A stretch of 64,000 bases of DNA, from contig NC_015703.1 of assembly GCF_000218895.1 (NCBI RefSeq), positions 1,053,501 through 1,117,500 on the forward strand. Direction: 5' to 3'. The stretch is from Runella slithyformis DSM 19594 (GTDB lineage: Bacteria > Bacteroidota > Bacteroidia > Cytophagales > Spirosomataceae). The translations under genes were made by a program, and so were the position numbers. Of the stretch, positions 10,601-18,112 are shown piece after piece (position 1 is the stretch's first letter; every line of letters starts with the position of its first letter). The notes under the pieces were generated by a model that made no database searches, had not been told where the DNA came from, and was given only the letters and a program-made list of their open reading frames with translations.

Positions 10601-10834
10601 TCTCTGGCGTTTATTTTGGGCGTATTGCCCTTGGCGTTTGCAGAAGGTGCCGCCGCCGAATCGCGTAAAACCATTGGCTGGACGGTATTCGGGGGAATGG
10701 TGGCCGCTACCTCACTGGCGATCTTTGTGGTGCCGGTATTGTTTGTGCTGATCGAAAAAATCAGCATGGGTAAGAAAAAACGTTTGGAGAACGCACCGCA
10801 AACAAGTACCGCTTCGCCGGCAGCGATGGAGTAA
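7655..10834 (+). CDS. RND multidrug efflux permease, HAE1 type (AcrB-like)
   Basis: A 1,059-residue inner-membrane proton/drug antiporter with the usual size and twofold repeat: 12 membrane segments with two large periplasmic loops. The proton-relay Asp pair is visible in TM4 (GIVVDDAIVVVE) and the partner Lys in TM10 (GLAAKNAILIVEFAKE). The N-terminus MIADIFIKRPITA is canonical. It is last in the tolC-adaptor-pump operon, which encodes a complete tripartite system. No adjacent dedicated regulator was seen. A hairpin lies just after the stop. Confidence 0.95.
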   Translation: MIADIFIKRPITAIVSSIVIVLVGLIALSTLPIAQYPDVTPPTVSVSGNFIGADAQTVEQTTTTAMETQINGVPGMSYMSSTSTSSGQSGVNVVFEVGTDVNIAALDVQNRVSVAEPSLPDAVKRLGITVRKRQPSIMVVLALYSPKGTHDAQFIGNYANIYLKDALQRVKGVGDIVSRADDFGMRIWLNPDKLASLRMTPADISAALSEQNLQIAAGTVGGNPQPNTQTFEYSVLTNSRLNTKEQFEDIVVRSSPADGRVVYLRDVARVELGKFDYGANAFVSGKPAAFVLIYQAPGANALETYDGVVKALESMKKTFPKDIDYVMPTETATVVRVSINEVLKTFAEALVLVVIVVFLFLQNWRATLIPILAIPVSLIGTFIFFIPFGFTINTLTLFAFVLAIGIVVDDAIVVVEAVQHNIDHEKLSPKDATVKAMKEISGPVIAIALILAAVFVPVSFVPGIVGRLYQQFAITIAVSVLLSAFVALSLTPALCATMLRPSKGANDRKNGLEKFFDRFNAWFERVSHSYTNGVAKWIKGTPYVMVMMVCLFVGLFFLFKNKPTGFIPVEDEGRLFVTYEMQEATSTTRNIAMIREIMKRVESIPEVRVVGGLAGLNILSFSNKSNVGTLFINLHPWAERKGAEHHVQSVIKEIQKRTADIREARVLAIAPPAIPGLGATSGFTFQLQQTTSTDNIQQFEGVARTFLGALTKRPEIGTAFTFFNTRTPSYKIDVDREKTKKLGVSVSEVFSSLSAMLGSNYVNDFNLYGRNFRVVVQADSSFRTSLDKIEKFYVRNREGNMIPLSALVTTKVVENPALISHYNIYRSVEINGTPKPGFSSGQAITALREVAAETLPAGYGYEFSGMSSEEIKAGDSTTTIFAISIVFVFLFLAALYESWSIPFSVLFAVPIGAFGSILTLTFLPNLSNNIYAQIGLITLIGLAAKNAILIVEFAKERVDSGMEVVQATLEAVQLRLRPIIMTSLAFILGVLPLAFAEGAAAESRKTIGWTVFGGMVAATSLAIFVVPVLFVLIEKISMGKKKRLENAPQTSTASPAAME

Positions 10835-10840
10835 AAAATC

Positions 10841-10900
10841 TTTTTACCCGCTAAGGCATCTAACGGAAAATACATTTTCTGTATGCCTTAGAGGGTAAAA
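10841..10900. repeat. Long inverted repeat after the RND operon
   Basis: TTTTTACCCGCTAAGGCAT at 10841-10859 is mirrored by ATGCCTTAGAGGGTAAAA at 10883-10900, giving an almost perfect stem of about 18 bp with a 23-base loop. It begins seven bases after the pump stop. It could stop or stabilise the efflux transcript, or be an interspersed repeat. No long U tract follows, so a classical terminator is less certain. Confidence 0.6.
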
Positions 10901-11074
10901 CCGCACCTTTACCAACGACAAATTGACGCCCCGCAAACGCACCGGAAAAAGGCATTTCTTCTTTTCGGCGGGCTTTTTTAAAACCTAAATAACATTTGCT
11001 TGAAAAATCCGTTAAATTCTCGGAGATTTAATGATTAATTTGGCAAAATGTTTGCGGTAGCGTTTGGTATCATG

Positions 11075-12109
11075 ACGAGAAGACTATTTTTAACCCTGCT
11101 ATTCGGTATTTCTTTTTGGGTCACGCAGGCGCAGGACCCACAGTTTTCGCAGTTTTATGCGAACCCCCTGTACCTTAACCCTGCGTTTGCCGGGGGAGCG
11201 CTGGCGCCGCGCGTCATGATGAACTACCGTAACCAATGGCCGGGACTGTCCGCCAACTACGTGACCACCTCTTTTGCCGCAGATCATTACTTTTCAAACG
11301 TGAACAGCGGTGTAGGCTTAATGTTTGTCAATGATACGCAGGGAACGGGCAGCTTAAGAACTTCCGAAATATCGGCTCAGTATGCCTACCAGCTCAAATT
11401 CAACGAAACAACGGCCCTGCGTATGGGCTTGCAGGGTACCTACGCCAACCGCCGCGCCGACCTGCGCGATCTGACCTTTGGGGACCAATACACCAATCGC
11501 GGTTTTACGGGAAATCCTACGGCCGATCCTCTGGCAGCCAACGGGACACCTTCCATCGGTTACATGAGTTTTGCTACCGGTCTTTTGCTCTATTCTGACC
11601 GCTATTGGGTGGGGGTATCGGCCCACCACATCAACCGTCCGGAACAGGGATTTTTTCAGGTAGGTAATGGGACACGTCTCCCGCTGAAAGGAAGTATCCA
11701 TGCGGGATTGGTGATTCCGTTTGGGGGCTATACGGGCTTGGGCGATGAGTGGAACCGTGAAATGAGCATATCACCCGCCATTAATTATAAGTTTCAGGGA
11801 AAGTACGACCAACTTGACTTAGGCGTTTACCTTACGTATTCGCCCATCGTGTTAGGGCTTTGGTACCGCGGGTTACCCATCAAAAAATACGTTGACAACA
11901 TTTCCAACCGCGAATCGCTCATTGCACTCATCGGCTATCGGCAGGATAAATTTTCGTTTGGTTACAGTTATGATATTACGATCTCTTCCCTGGGCTTGCC
12001 CAGCGGCGGCTCCCACGAGATCTCACTGGCCTATACGTTCGATTACGAGCCCTCGCCCCGTCACCGCCGCTCCAGAAAAGACAAACAGCTTTCCTGTCCT
12101 AAATTTTAA
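11075..12109 (+). CDS. PorP/SprF-family type IX secretion outer membrane protein
   Basis: About 344 residues. ATG 11075 gives a clean signal peptide (MTRRLFLTLLFGISFWVTQAQ) followed by the family hallmark DPQFSQFYANPLYLNPAFAGG. The rest alternates in beta-barrel fashion (for example SATGLLLYSDRYWVGVSAHH). An upstream ATG at 11048 would add nine residues. PorP/SprF proteins are outer-membrane partners of gliding or type IX secretion machinery in Bacteroidota. No PKD-rich adhesin gene follows here, as often seen for SprF. A short hairpin terminator lies downstream. Confidence 0.88.
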   Translation, partial: TRRLFLTLLFGISFWVTQAQDPQFSQFYANPLYLNPAFAGGALAPRVMMNYRNQWPGLSANYVTTSFAADHYFSNVNSGVGLMFVNDTQGTGSLRTSEISAQYAYQLKFNETTALRMGLQGTYANRRADLRDLTFGDQYTNRGFTGNPTADPLAANGTPSIGYMSFATGLLLYSDRYWVGVSAHHINRPEQGFFQVGNGTRLPLKGSIHAGLVIPFGGYTGLGDEWNREMSISPAINYKFQGKYDQLDLGVYLTYSPIVLGLWYRGLPIKKYVDNISNRESLIALIGYRQDKFSFGYSYDITISSLGLPSGGSHEISLAYTFDYEPSPRHRRSRKDKQLSCPKF

Positions 12110-12174
12110 GGGTTATTTGTTGACTAAATGAAAAGGGAAAAAATATTCGTGATGCAATAAGTACAGAATATAAA

Positions 12175-12196
12175 AAGGAGGGTTAAAGCCCTCCTT
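12175..12196 (+). terminator. Rho-independent terminator after the PorP-like gene
   Basis: AAGGAGGG at 12175-12182 pairs with CCCTCCTT at 12189-12196 over a six-base loop and is followed by ACTTGTTTTA. It lies between the plus-strand PorP-like gene and the minus-strand pair, so it may also serve the opposing transcript. Confidence 0.6.
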
Positions 12197-12219
12197 ACTT
12201 GTTTTATAATAACATTAAT

Positions 12220-12579
12220 CTAAGCCATTTCATAAAGAGCCGCATTCAATTGCAGGGGTCTTTCACAAGCACATGATGAGTCATCAAAATCGTTTTCAGC
12301 ATGACTTTTCAGTTCATTAATGCTATCGTATACACGGACGCGATCAATCATTTTTCGTTCCGATTGATTCAAATTGGCAAATAATAAATCAATGATAATA
12401 TCCATCTTATCATAACAATCAATCATTGCCATAGAAGGTGCACTCACCCCTAATACAAAAGAGTCGCTAACCAAACCTCCATAGGCAGGAGCCAACCCTA
12501 TAGCATCAACAACCAGACCTTTACTCTTTTCATTTAAGAATAAAGTCTTTAATCTATTTACCAATGCAGTTGTATCCAT
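12220..12579 (-). CDS. Unrecognised 119-residue protein paired with a HEPN-domain gene
   Basis: I do not recognise a family. The protein is acidic in its second half (HAENDFDDSSC) and has a Gly/Ala-rich, probably folded centre (LAPAYGGLVSDSFVLGVSAPS). Its start overlaps the end of the upstream HEPN gene by 22 bases on the same strand, so the two are surely co-translated. In such pairs one partner is often an antitoxin or nucleotidyltransferase, but no GS-x10-DxD nucleotidyltransferase motif is visible here. Confidence 0.5.
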   Translation of the reverse strand: MDTTALVNRLKTLFLNEKSKGLVVDAIGLAPAYGGLVSDSFVLGVSAPSMAMIDCYDKMDIIIDLLFANLNQSERKMIDRVRVYDSINELKSHAENDFDDSSCACERPLQLNAALYEMA

Positions 12580-12977
12580 GACATAAACGTTTTTACTGAT
12601 GTTAAAAATCTTCTTGATGTTTGTTGTTTACACCCAAACTCGTACCTCCTTTGTTCGGTCCATCCCGAAACTATAGACCATAATTTGGCAAAACCTGCAT
12701 CTGTACTTTTCAAGCCTTCTAATTCCTCATGCAGACCGGATAATATAATTAAGTCGCTTAGGTCATGTATCTGAAAAGCCTTTGCAATATTTTTTGTACT
12801 TGGATTTTTCTCAAACATTTCAATATTTAACCGTTTGCAAATCACTGCTTTTAAGCCAAATTCCACAGCATAACCGGATAAATAATAAGCGCCTGCATAA
12901 AACCTGTTTTCGTACAATAATTCAGCTTCGTTAAGGCGATTATCCGCCATTACTTTTAATTCTGCTGCCGTTGCCAA
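12558..12977 (-). CDS. HEPN-domain protein (possible toxin or RNase partner)
   Basis: A 139-residue helical protein. Residues 1-55 (LKVMADNRLNEAELLYENRFYAGAYYLSGYAVEFGLKAVICKRL) are typical of HEPN domains, with the Tyr/Gly-rich helix that packs the dimer. The usual catalytic R-x4-6-H pair is not evident, so RNase activity is uncertain. It overlaps the downstream gene and has its own promoter/operator palindrome just upstream, an arrangement typical of self-regulated two-gene modules such as toxin-antitoxin systems (inference). Confidence 0.65.
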   Translation of the reverse strand: MATAAELKVMADNRLNEAELLYENRFYAGAYYLSGYAVEFGLKAVICKRLNIEMFEKNPSTKNIAKAFQIHDLSDLIILSGLHEELEGLKSTDAGFAKLWSIVSGWTEQRRYEFGCKQQTSRRFLTSVKTFMSWIQLHW

Positions 12978-13003
12978 TTATTAAGTCTGTTTGGTATTAA
13001 AAA

Positions 13004-13034
13004 CAAACTTAATACATATTAAGTTTGAAGGCAA
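13004..13034 (-). promoter_or_regulatory. Promoter with embedded palindromic operator for the HEPN pair
   Basis: On the minus strand, TAAGTTTG (13004-13011) fits the Bacteroidota -7 consensus TAnnTTTG. A TTG lies 20 bases upstream (13032-13034) at the -33 position. The palindrome CAAACTTAATA-ca-TATTAAGTTTG (13004-13027, perfect 11-bp arms) covers the -7 element and most of the spacer. The HEPN ATG is 27 bases from the -7 element. The layout suggests autorepression by one of the two gene products; the binding protein is inferred. Confidence 0.55.
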
Positions 13035-13201
13035 TTTACTTAAGTGAATTTTAGCAAGTTATGTAAACCAGACATTAGGGGCATAATGACCGTCATAACA
13101 GACGATAATACCAAGTCAGTGCTCAAAAGAAAAGTTTCAGCAATCGGCAATTGTACATATGCTCATTTCCTGACCACCTCATGACAATCCCCTGACACCC
13201 T

Positions 13202-13828
13202 TCACAACTTCACCTGCCTGGCAAAAGCGTCTTTGAGGCGTTGGTCATGCGTGACGACCACAAGGCTGGCTCCGATTTGTTCGGACTGATTCTTGAGAAG
13301 TTCGATTACTTTATCACAATTGATATCGTCCAGGCTCGACGTAGGCTCGTCGGCCAGGATGACCGCCGGATTGTTCATCAACGCCCGCGCAATGCTGACG
13401 CGCTGCTGCTCGCCTTGGCTCAATTGATTGGTTTTTTTGAAAAGATGATCCGCAAATCCCAATTGCTCCGCCAACTCTTTTGCCCGTGCTTTGTCCTGCG
13501 GCTTCTGAGCCAAATAACTCGACAGAAGCACATTATCCAGTACATTCAGTGAGCTCACGAAGTGCGGTTTTTGGTAAACAATCCCGATTTGGCTTGCCCG
13601 TACGGCCGCCGCTTCGGCCACGGAAAGAGGTGTAATATCCTGATGATTGATGAGCACCTGCCCGCCTTCAGGGCGCAACAACAACGCCATCAAGTGCAGC
13701 AGGGTCGTTTTTCCCTTGCCCGACTGCCCTAAGATCAGGAGCGCTTCGCGGTCATTGCAAACAATATCGGGAAATGAAAAACGCTTTTGGGGAGAATATG
13801 AGAAGGTAAGGTTGTGGCAGGCAATCAT
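13202..13828 (-). CDS. ABC transporter ATP-binding protein (LolD/MacB-like)
   Basis: A single 208-residue ATPase domain with Walker [10 protein letters not shown], signature [15 protein letters not shown], Walker [13 protein letters not shown] and switch His in VVVTHD. Size and the [12 protein letters not shown] signature fit the LolD/FtsE/MacB group, which drives lipoprotein release or envelope processes. No permease gene is adjacent. The only same-strand neighbour is an unrecognised 389-residue protein 90 bases upstream. The permease must be encoded elsewhere. Confidence 0.85.
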   Translation of the reverse strand: MIACHNLTFSYSPQKRFSFPDIVCNDREALLILGQSGKGKTTLLHLMALLLRPEGGQVLINHQDITPLSVAEAAAVRASQIGIVYQKPHFVSSLNVLDNVLLSSYLAQKPQDKARAKELAEQLGFADHLFKKTNQLSQGEQQRVSIARALMNNPAVILADEPTSSLDDINCDKVIELLKNQSEQIGASLVVVTHDQRLKDAFARQVKL

Positions 13829-13918
13829 TGGACGGGGCTTCTAAGAGTTTCTGCGGTTCGATTTCTGTACAAAGAAAGGCAGAAACGCAGAAACTCCCAA
13901 CTGTATAGGAAGAAAGAG

Positions 13919-15088
13919 CTATGATTGCCCGAAACGCCGTTTTACAATTTCCAACAGCTCGCCCACGGTGTCGCCGGTCATATCCCACAGATGCTGCGAA
14001 GCAAATTTATAGGTAATCAGCCCGCGCGCGGTTTGAAAATCAGGGGCCTGTTCCAGTTCGGTAATGGCGCTTTCGTAGGCGCTGTTGCTTCCACCAAAAA
14101 GTTGATGAATAAACATAAACTTCTGGTGAAGCGGGATATTCTGCGAAATGCTCGCAATGGGCTGCTTTTGGTAATTGCTCGAAATAGACCGCTGCTCGGT
14201 CCGGAAGCGTTCGTTCAATGATTCCCGGACGGCATTTCCGTTAGCGGCCACCGTCTCGTGAAGGGTCGGGGGCATGGCAGGAGGCATAACGGGCGGCGTA
14301 TATACAGGCGCAGGAGCAACGTACACTTCCGCAGGACGCAACGGTTCAGGAGCGGAAAATTTGACCGGCGGGGTCACGGGTTCTTCTACCGGCAGCGTAT
14401 CAAAAAATGATTGATCTCCCTGCGGCTCGGCCGGTACAATGGCGGACTCGGGCCGATTGGTCTTTTTCAGCAACGACGACGGATCAAGCGGCACCTTCTC
14501 TGAAAAAACAGCCACCCATTGTTCGATGGAATCGGCATCGGCAGTACGCTGCGCAATGGCCTGCTCCGACCATTCAATGGCCTGATTGACGTACACAAAC
14601 GCACGGTCGGCCATGGCTTCGGCGATGGATTGCGGCACAAACTTATTAAAACGAATGTACTTGCGCAGTTGCTGAATGGTATCGGCCGTAACGGTAAAAT
14701 TGGGCTGATTACGGAAAATTTCGTTGAAATAACTGTTAGGATCGATCAACAGCACCAGCGTATCTTTGGTAGCTTCCGCCAAAACAGGCTCCAACTGCTC
14801 TCTTTTGACCGAAATCTTACGGGACACCACGTTCATAAACTGTTTGAGCGCCTCTTTTACTTCGCTGCTTTCAAAATCGAAAAAAGGGCTTTTAAAGGCT
14901 TCCGCATCGGCTTTCCATTTATCGTATAAACTACTGATAATAAACAAATTCACCTGTGGAATGGCCGTTAGGTTCAGGATATGTTGACCTGACGCGTTGG
15001 AGTTATTCAAGAAAAAATCGTCGCAAACTTTTTGGGCGAACTGCTGACTATAGTCATTAAGGGCCGAAACATTAAACTTGTGAAGCAT
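13919..15088 (-). CDS. Unrecognised 389-residue soluble protein
   Basis: No signal peptide or membrane segment is visible. The N-terminal half (about 1-200) is largely helical and well packed. A Pro-rich linker at about 215-290 (PAEVYVAPAPVYTPPVMPP) separates it from a C-terminal domain with FMFIHQLFGGSNSAYESAITELEQA and a final helical segment ending ELLEIVKRRFG. It looks like a conserved Cytophagales hypothetical, but I cannot name a domain. It is transcribed ahead of the ABC ATPase and divergently from thymidine kinase. Confidence 0.6.
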   Translation of the reverse strand: MLHKFNVSALNDYSQQFAQKVCDDFFLNNSNASGQHILNLTAIPQVNLFIISSLYDKWKADAEAFKSPFFDFESSEVKEALKQFMNVVSRKISVKREQLEPVLAEATKDTLVLLIDPNSYFNEIFRNQPNFTVTADTIQQLRKYIRFNKFVPQSIAEAMADRAFVYVNQAIEWSEQAIAQRTADADSIEQWVAVFSEKVPLDPSSLLKKTNRPESAIVPAEPQGDQSFFDTLPVEEPVTPPVKFSAPEPLRPAEVYVAPAPVYTPPVMPPAMPPTLHETVAANGNAVRESLNERFRTEQRSISSNYQKQPIASISQNIPLHQKFMFIHQLFGGSNSAYESAITELEQAPDFQTARGLITYKFASQHLWDMTGDTVGELLEIVKRRFGQS

Positions 15089-15214
15089 CCTAAAAATCGT
15101 TTGTTTTGTAAAAGTAGTTGTTCAAAGCCGGTTATCTGTCATTCATTATTCGAAAAATTTTCGATAAAATTAAAACAAATAACGGTTCATCCATAACGGC
15201 TGTTATTTATCGTA

Positions 15215-15802
15215 ATGTTCATCGAACCCAATCATAATTCTAAAAATTCACAGCCTCGCATTGGGTGGGTGGAGGTTGTCTGTGGGTCCATGTTTTCGGG
15301 AAAAACCGAAGAACTCATTCGGCGGCTCAACCGCGCAAAAATCGCCCGGCAAAAGGTAGAAATCTTTAAACCTGCCATTGATAAACGTTACCACGACGTA
15401 GACATTGTTTCTCATAACGAAAATTCGATCCGTTCGACCCCCGTCAACACCTCCGAAGAAATATTACTCTTTGCCGGTGATTGCGACGTGGTGGGCATCG
15501 ACGAAGCTCAATTTTTAGACAACAATCTGGTAGAGGTTTGCAACAAGCTTGCCGGCAGCGGAAAACGCGTCATTGTGGCGGGCTTAGACATGGATTTTGC
15601 CGGAAAGCCTTTCGGTCCCATGCCGCTTCTGTTATCCATTGCCGAGTACGTTACGAAAGTCCACGCAGTGTGTGTCGTCTGTGGAGAAGTAGCGCAATAT
15701 TCATACCGAAAAGTGACTTCACAGGATAAAATTCTTTTGGGCGAAACCGACTCCTACGAGGCCCGTTGCCGCAGATGTTACACGCTGGGTGAATTGGCGT
15801 GA
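15215..15802 (+). CDS. tdk: Thymidine kinase (type II)
   Basis: A 195-residue salvage enzyme that phosphorylates thymidine with ATP in the cytoplasm. The P-loop is [15 protein letters not shown] near residue 30, the catalytic/Mg motif is DEAQF near residue 95, and the zinc-binding Cys pairs are CVVCG and CRRC at the C-terminus. The thymidine-binding lasso ([11 protein letters not shown]) follows. Length and motif order match bacterial type II enzymes. It has its own promoter region divergent from the 389-residue protein. Confidence 0.95.
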   Translation: MFIEPNHNSKNSQPRIGWVEVVCGSMFSGKTEELIRRLNRAKIARQKVEIFKPAIDKRYHDVDIVSHNENSIRSTPVNTSEEILLFAGDCDVVGIDEAQFLDNNLVEVCNKLAGSGKRVIVAGLDMDFAGKPFGPMPLLLSIAEYVTKVHAVCVVCGEVAQYSYRKVTSQDKILLGETDSYEARCRRCYTLGELA

Positions 15803-15840
15803 TTATTGTCCTGAATCCTTAAAAAAATCCGCTCATTACG

Positions 15841-17082
15841 ATGCGCCTTTCTGTCTATACCCTCCTTTTTTTTACGATTTTTACCGCAGCAGGCATTGGC
15901 TCAGCGCAGGCACAGGGCTATTTGCTGCTTTCCGGCAAAGTAATTGATAAGGCCACCCAACAGCCCATTGCGCACGCGTACGTGGGTATGATGAGTAAAG
16001 GTACCGGCACGCTGACCAACGACGACGGCCAATTTTTTTACCGTTTTCCGCGCATTGCCGCCGATTCGGCCATCGTGGTGGCCGTGATCGGGTACAAACC
16101 TTTTTATCAAAAAGCGTCGGCGTTTAAACTCAACCAACAAGACGCGGTCATTGCGCTGGAGCCTGCCGTGCCGCGATTGATCGACAGTTCGTTCATCAAG
16201 ACCTTTGAAGCCCGCAATCTGGTCTCGGATGCTTTGGGGAAGATAAAGAAGAACAACCCCCAAACGCCTTACCTGCTCAACGGCTTTTACCGTGAATCGC
16301 TCCGCCAAAACGGCGAATACGTCGACATCCGGGAGGCCGTGCTGCAATCAGAGAAAGACCCGCGTCCCAAGATACTTGTACCCGAAAAAGTAAAGGCATT
16401 GCGCGGCCGTCAGTTTCTGAGCGAAAACCGCTCGAAAGTCCTCGAAGGCTATTCCTTTCCCAACGGCGCTGCCATTGTTACGCATTCCATCGACGTGGGC
16501 ATTCCCGAATACCTCGACGGCAAAAATCTGTATGACTACGCCTACCAACTCGATGATACCATTGCGTATTATTTAGACAAACAGGTCTATCGGATCAACT
16601 TTCGCCCCGTCAATGCGGGCATCAAAGCGGCACGTACGGGCAGCATCAGCATCAACGCCGCCGATTCGGCCATTATCCGAATCGAATACGATTTTACGGC
16701 CGAAGGCGTCAAAGACGTGCTCAAAACGGGCGCGTCCGACAAGGTTTTCGGCAAAACAAAACGGGAAGCCAAACGGGTGTATACCTGCATCAATTACAAG
16801 CCTTTTGCGGGAAAATGGTACTTGCAGGATTATCGAATGCTGCTGGATACGCAGTTTGAACAGAACAAAACCCAAACGTTGGGAAGCATACAACTGCAAT
16901 TTGTCACGACCGAAATTCAGAAAAGCAACGGGATGCGCATCCCCGAAACGGATGTATTGATCGATACTGAGAATTTTTCCCCGCAGGTCATTCCTAAATA
17001 CGACGAAGTCATCTGGGGAAACTTCAACTTCATCATTCCCTCCGACGCCATGCGGCAGATCGTGAACACGCTGGCGAAGTAG
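15841..17082 (+). CDS. Secreted protein with carboxypeptidase-regulatory-like domain
   Basis: 413 residues. After a signal peptide (cleavage near SAQAQ) comes a CarboxypepD_reg-like beta-sandwich: LLLSGKVIDKATQQPIAHAYVGMMSKGTGTLTNDDGQF. This domain is widespread in Bacteroidota surface proteins and TonB-dependent receptors. The C-terminal about 280 residues form an all-beta domain without a plug or TonB box, resembling DUF5686-like or uncharacterised outer-envelope proteins. It starts 38 bases after tdk; functional linkage is not obvious. Confidence 0.75.
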   Translation: MRLSVYTLLFFTIFTAAGIGSAQAQGYLLLSGKVIDKATQQPIAHAYVGMMSKGTGTLTNDDGQFFYRFPRIAADSAIVVAVIGYKPFYQKASAFKLNQQDAVIALEPAVPRLIDSSFIKTFEARNLVSDALGKIKKNNPQTPYLLNGFYRESLRQNGEYVDIREAVLQSEKDPRPKILVPEKVKALRGRQFLSENRSKVLEGYSFPNGAAIVTHSIDVGIPEYLDGKNLYDYAYQLDDTIAYYLDKQVYRINFRPVNAGIKAARTGSISINAADSAIIRIEYDFTAEGVKDVLKTGASDKVFGKTKREAKRVYTCINYKPFAGKWYLQDYRMLLDTQFEQNKTQTLGSIQLQFVTTEIQKSNGMRIPETDVLIDTENFSPQVIPKYDEVIWGNFNFIIPSDAMRQIVNTLAK

Positions 17083-17083
17083 G

Positions 17084-17416
17084 TTACTGTCTGATCATTT
17101 TTAACAGCGATTCCAATTCCCCCCGGTCAAGGTCTTCTTTTCTTGACTTATCATAAATAGTAAGCAGATACACATTTTCGTGTGCAATATGTACATGGGT
17201 AATTACCCGTGCCCCGCCACTCTTCCCTTTTCCTTTGGAAGAAATTCTCAAACGTACCTTATAGCATGAATTTCCCAAAGCATCGCCTTGTACGGGATCT
17301 TCTTCTAACGTTTCGATAAGTTGTAATAAATCAATTTTAAGCGAAGAATATTTCTTTGCCAGGCGCTTGGCTTCTTTTTGGAATTTTTCGGAAAGGGAAA
17401 TCTTATAACTCATCAA
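17084..17416 (-). CDS. RelE/ParE-superfamily toxin
   Basis: A 110-residue basic protein with the RelE/ParE layout: two N-terminal helices (EKFQKEAKRLAKKYSSL), then the sheet CYKVRLRISSKGKGKSGGARVITHVHI and terminal strand VYLLTIYDKSRKEDL. The conserved basic residues in KVRLRI and GGARV fit mRNA interferases of the HigB/RelE type. It overlaps the 3' end of the upstream antitoxin by 14 bases. The two form a type II module in antitoxin-first order. Confidence 0.8.
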   Translation of the reverse strand: MMSYKISLSEKFQKEAKRLAKKYSSLKIDLLQLIETLEEDPVQGDALGNSCYKVRLRISSKGKGKSGGARVITHVHIAHENVYLLTIYDKSRKEDLDRGELESLLKMIRQ

Positions 17417-17642
17417 TAAAGTCCCTCGCCGATTTAAGTTTAACTTTTCCTTCCTTAGCCAGATTTACTTCGTCAATAGCCTCCCGAAGGTCTTGCAAAA
17501 GTTGTTCTTTAGTTGGTTCATCATACTTCTGAAGAAGCGTAACAAGTCGCAAACGATCCGATTTGGGAAGTTGACGGGCCAGCTCCGCCACTTGATTAAA
17601 TGTCAGCGTGATATCGGTAGTGAGATGAGCAACCGTTTTCAT
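17403..17642 (-). CDS. Cognate antitoxin of the RelE/ParE module
   Basis: About 79 residues from ATG 17642 (MKTVAHLTTDITLTFNQ). A longer frame to 17726 exists but adds a poorly coding extension. The centre is a helix pair (QLPKSDRLRLVTLLQKY) and the C-terminus LKSARDFIDEL is the sort of flexible tail that wraps the toxin. The N-terminal part should bind DNA and dimerise. It overlaps the toxin gene by 14 bases. Confidence 0.65.
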   Translation of the reverse strand: MKTVAHLTTDITLTFNQVAELARQLPKSDRLRLVTLLQKYDEPTKEQLLQDLREAIDEVNLAKEGKVKLKSARDFIDEL

Positions 17643-17725
17643 TGATGTGATTTTTTTTGAAGAGATAACGAAAGTAACTAAATTTTTGTTCGTCCCTTTC
17701 ATTCTGACCAACTTTGTAACAACCA

Positions 17726-17962
17726 CTTCGCCAAGGTCGGTGTCTCCCCCATAGTCGTCAGGCTAAGCTGCAGCGCAGCGTAATATTTATAGTAAATGGG
17801 TTGACAATCGCAGAATCAGGTGCAGCGCACCGTAATACTACGCTTACTATTACCGTGCGCTGCACCTGATTAAATGAGGTATTTCGCTGTTTCTGCTACA
17901 ATTACTGCGATGCGCTGCACCTTTTTTTTATTATCCTGACGGCTATGGTGTCTCCACAGACC
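17726..17962. repeat. Nested palindromic element upstream of the BspA-like gene
   Basis: A MITE-like structure. Outer arms: CCATAGTCGTCAGGCTAA (17749-17766) against TTATCCTGACGGCTATGG (17931-17948). These are extended by AAGGTCGGTGTCTCC on the left and GGTGTCTCCACAGACCTT on the right. Inner arms: GCTGCAGCGCAGCGTAAT and ATTACTGCGATGCGCTGCA. At the centre is a 58-base hairpin (17814-17871) beginning AATCAGGTGCAGCGCAC and ending with its near-complement. No coding frame is credible inside. Words from this element recur on the other side of the next gene. Confidence 0.7.
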
Positions 17963-18112
17963 TTTTTGGGGATTAGTTACGTAGTGTAAAATTCATAAAG
18001 AGTTGCAAAAAATACGTAAAAATGCTATACTTCAGGCTGTTAAATATAGCTGATTTCCAAAGTACTTTTGAAGTTTTCAGGCGTTCTCCTGAACGAAAAT
18101 TTACCGTTTTTT

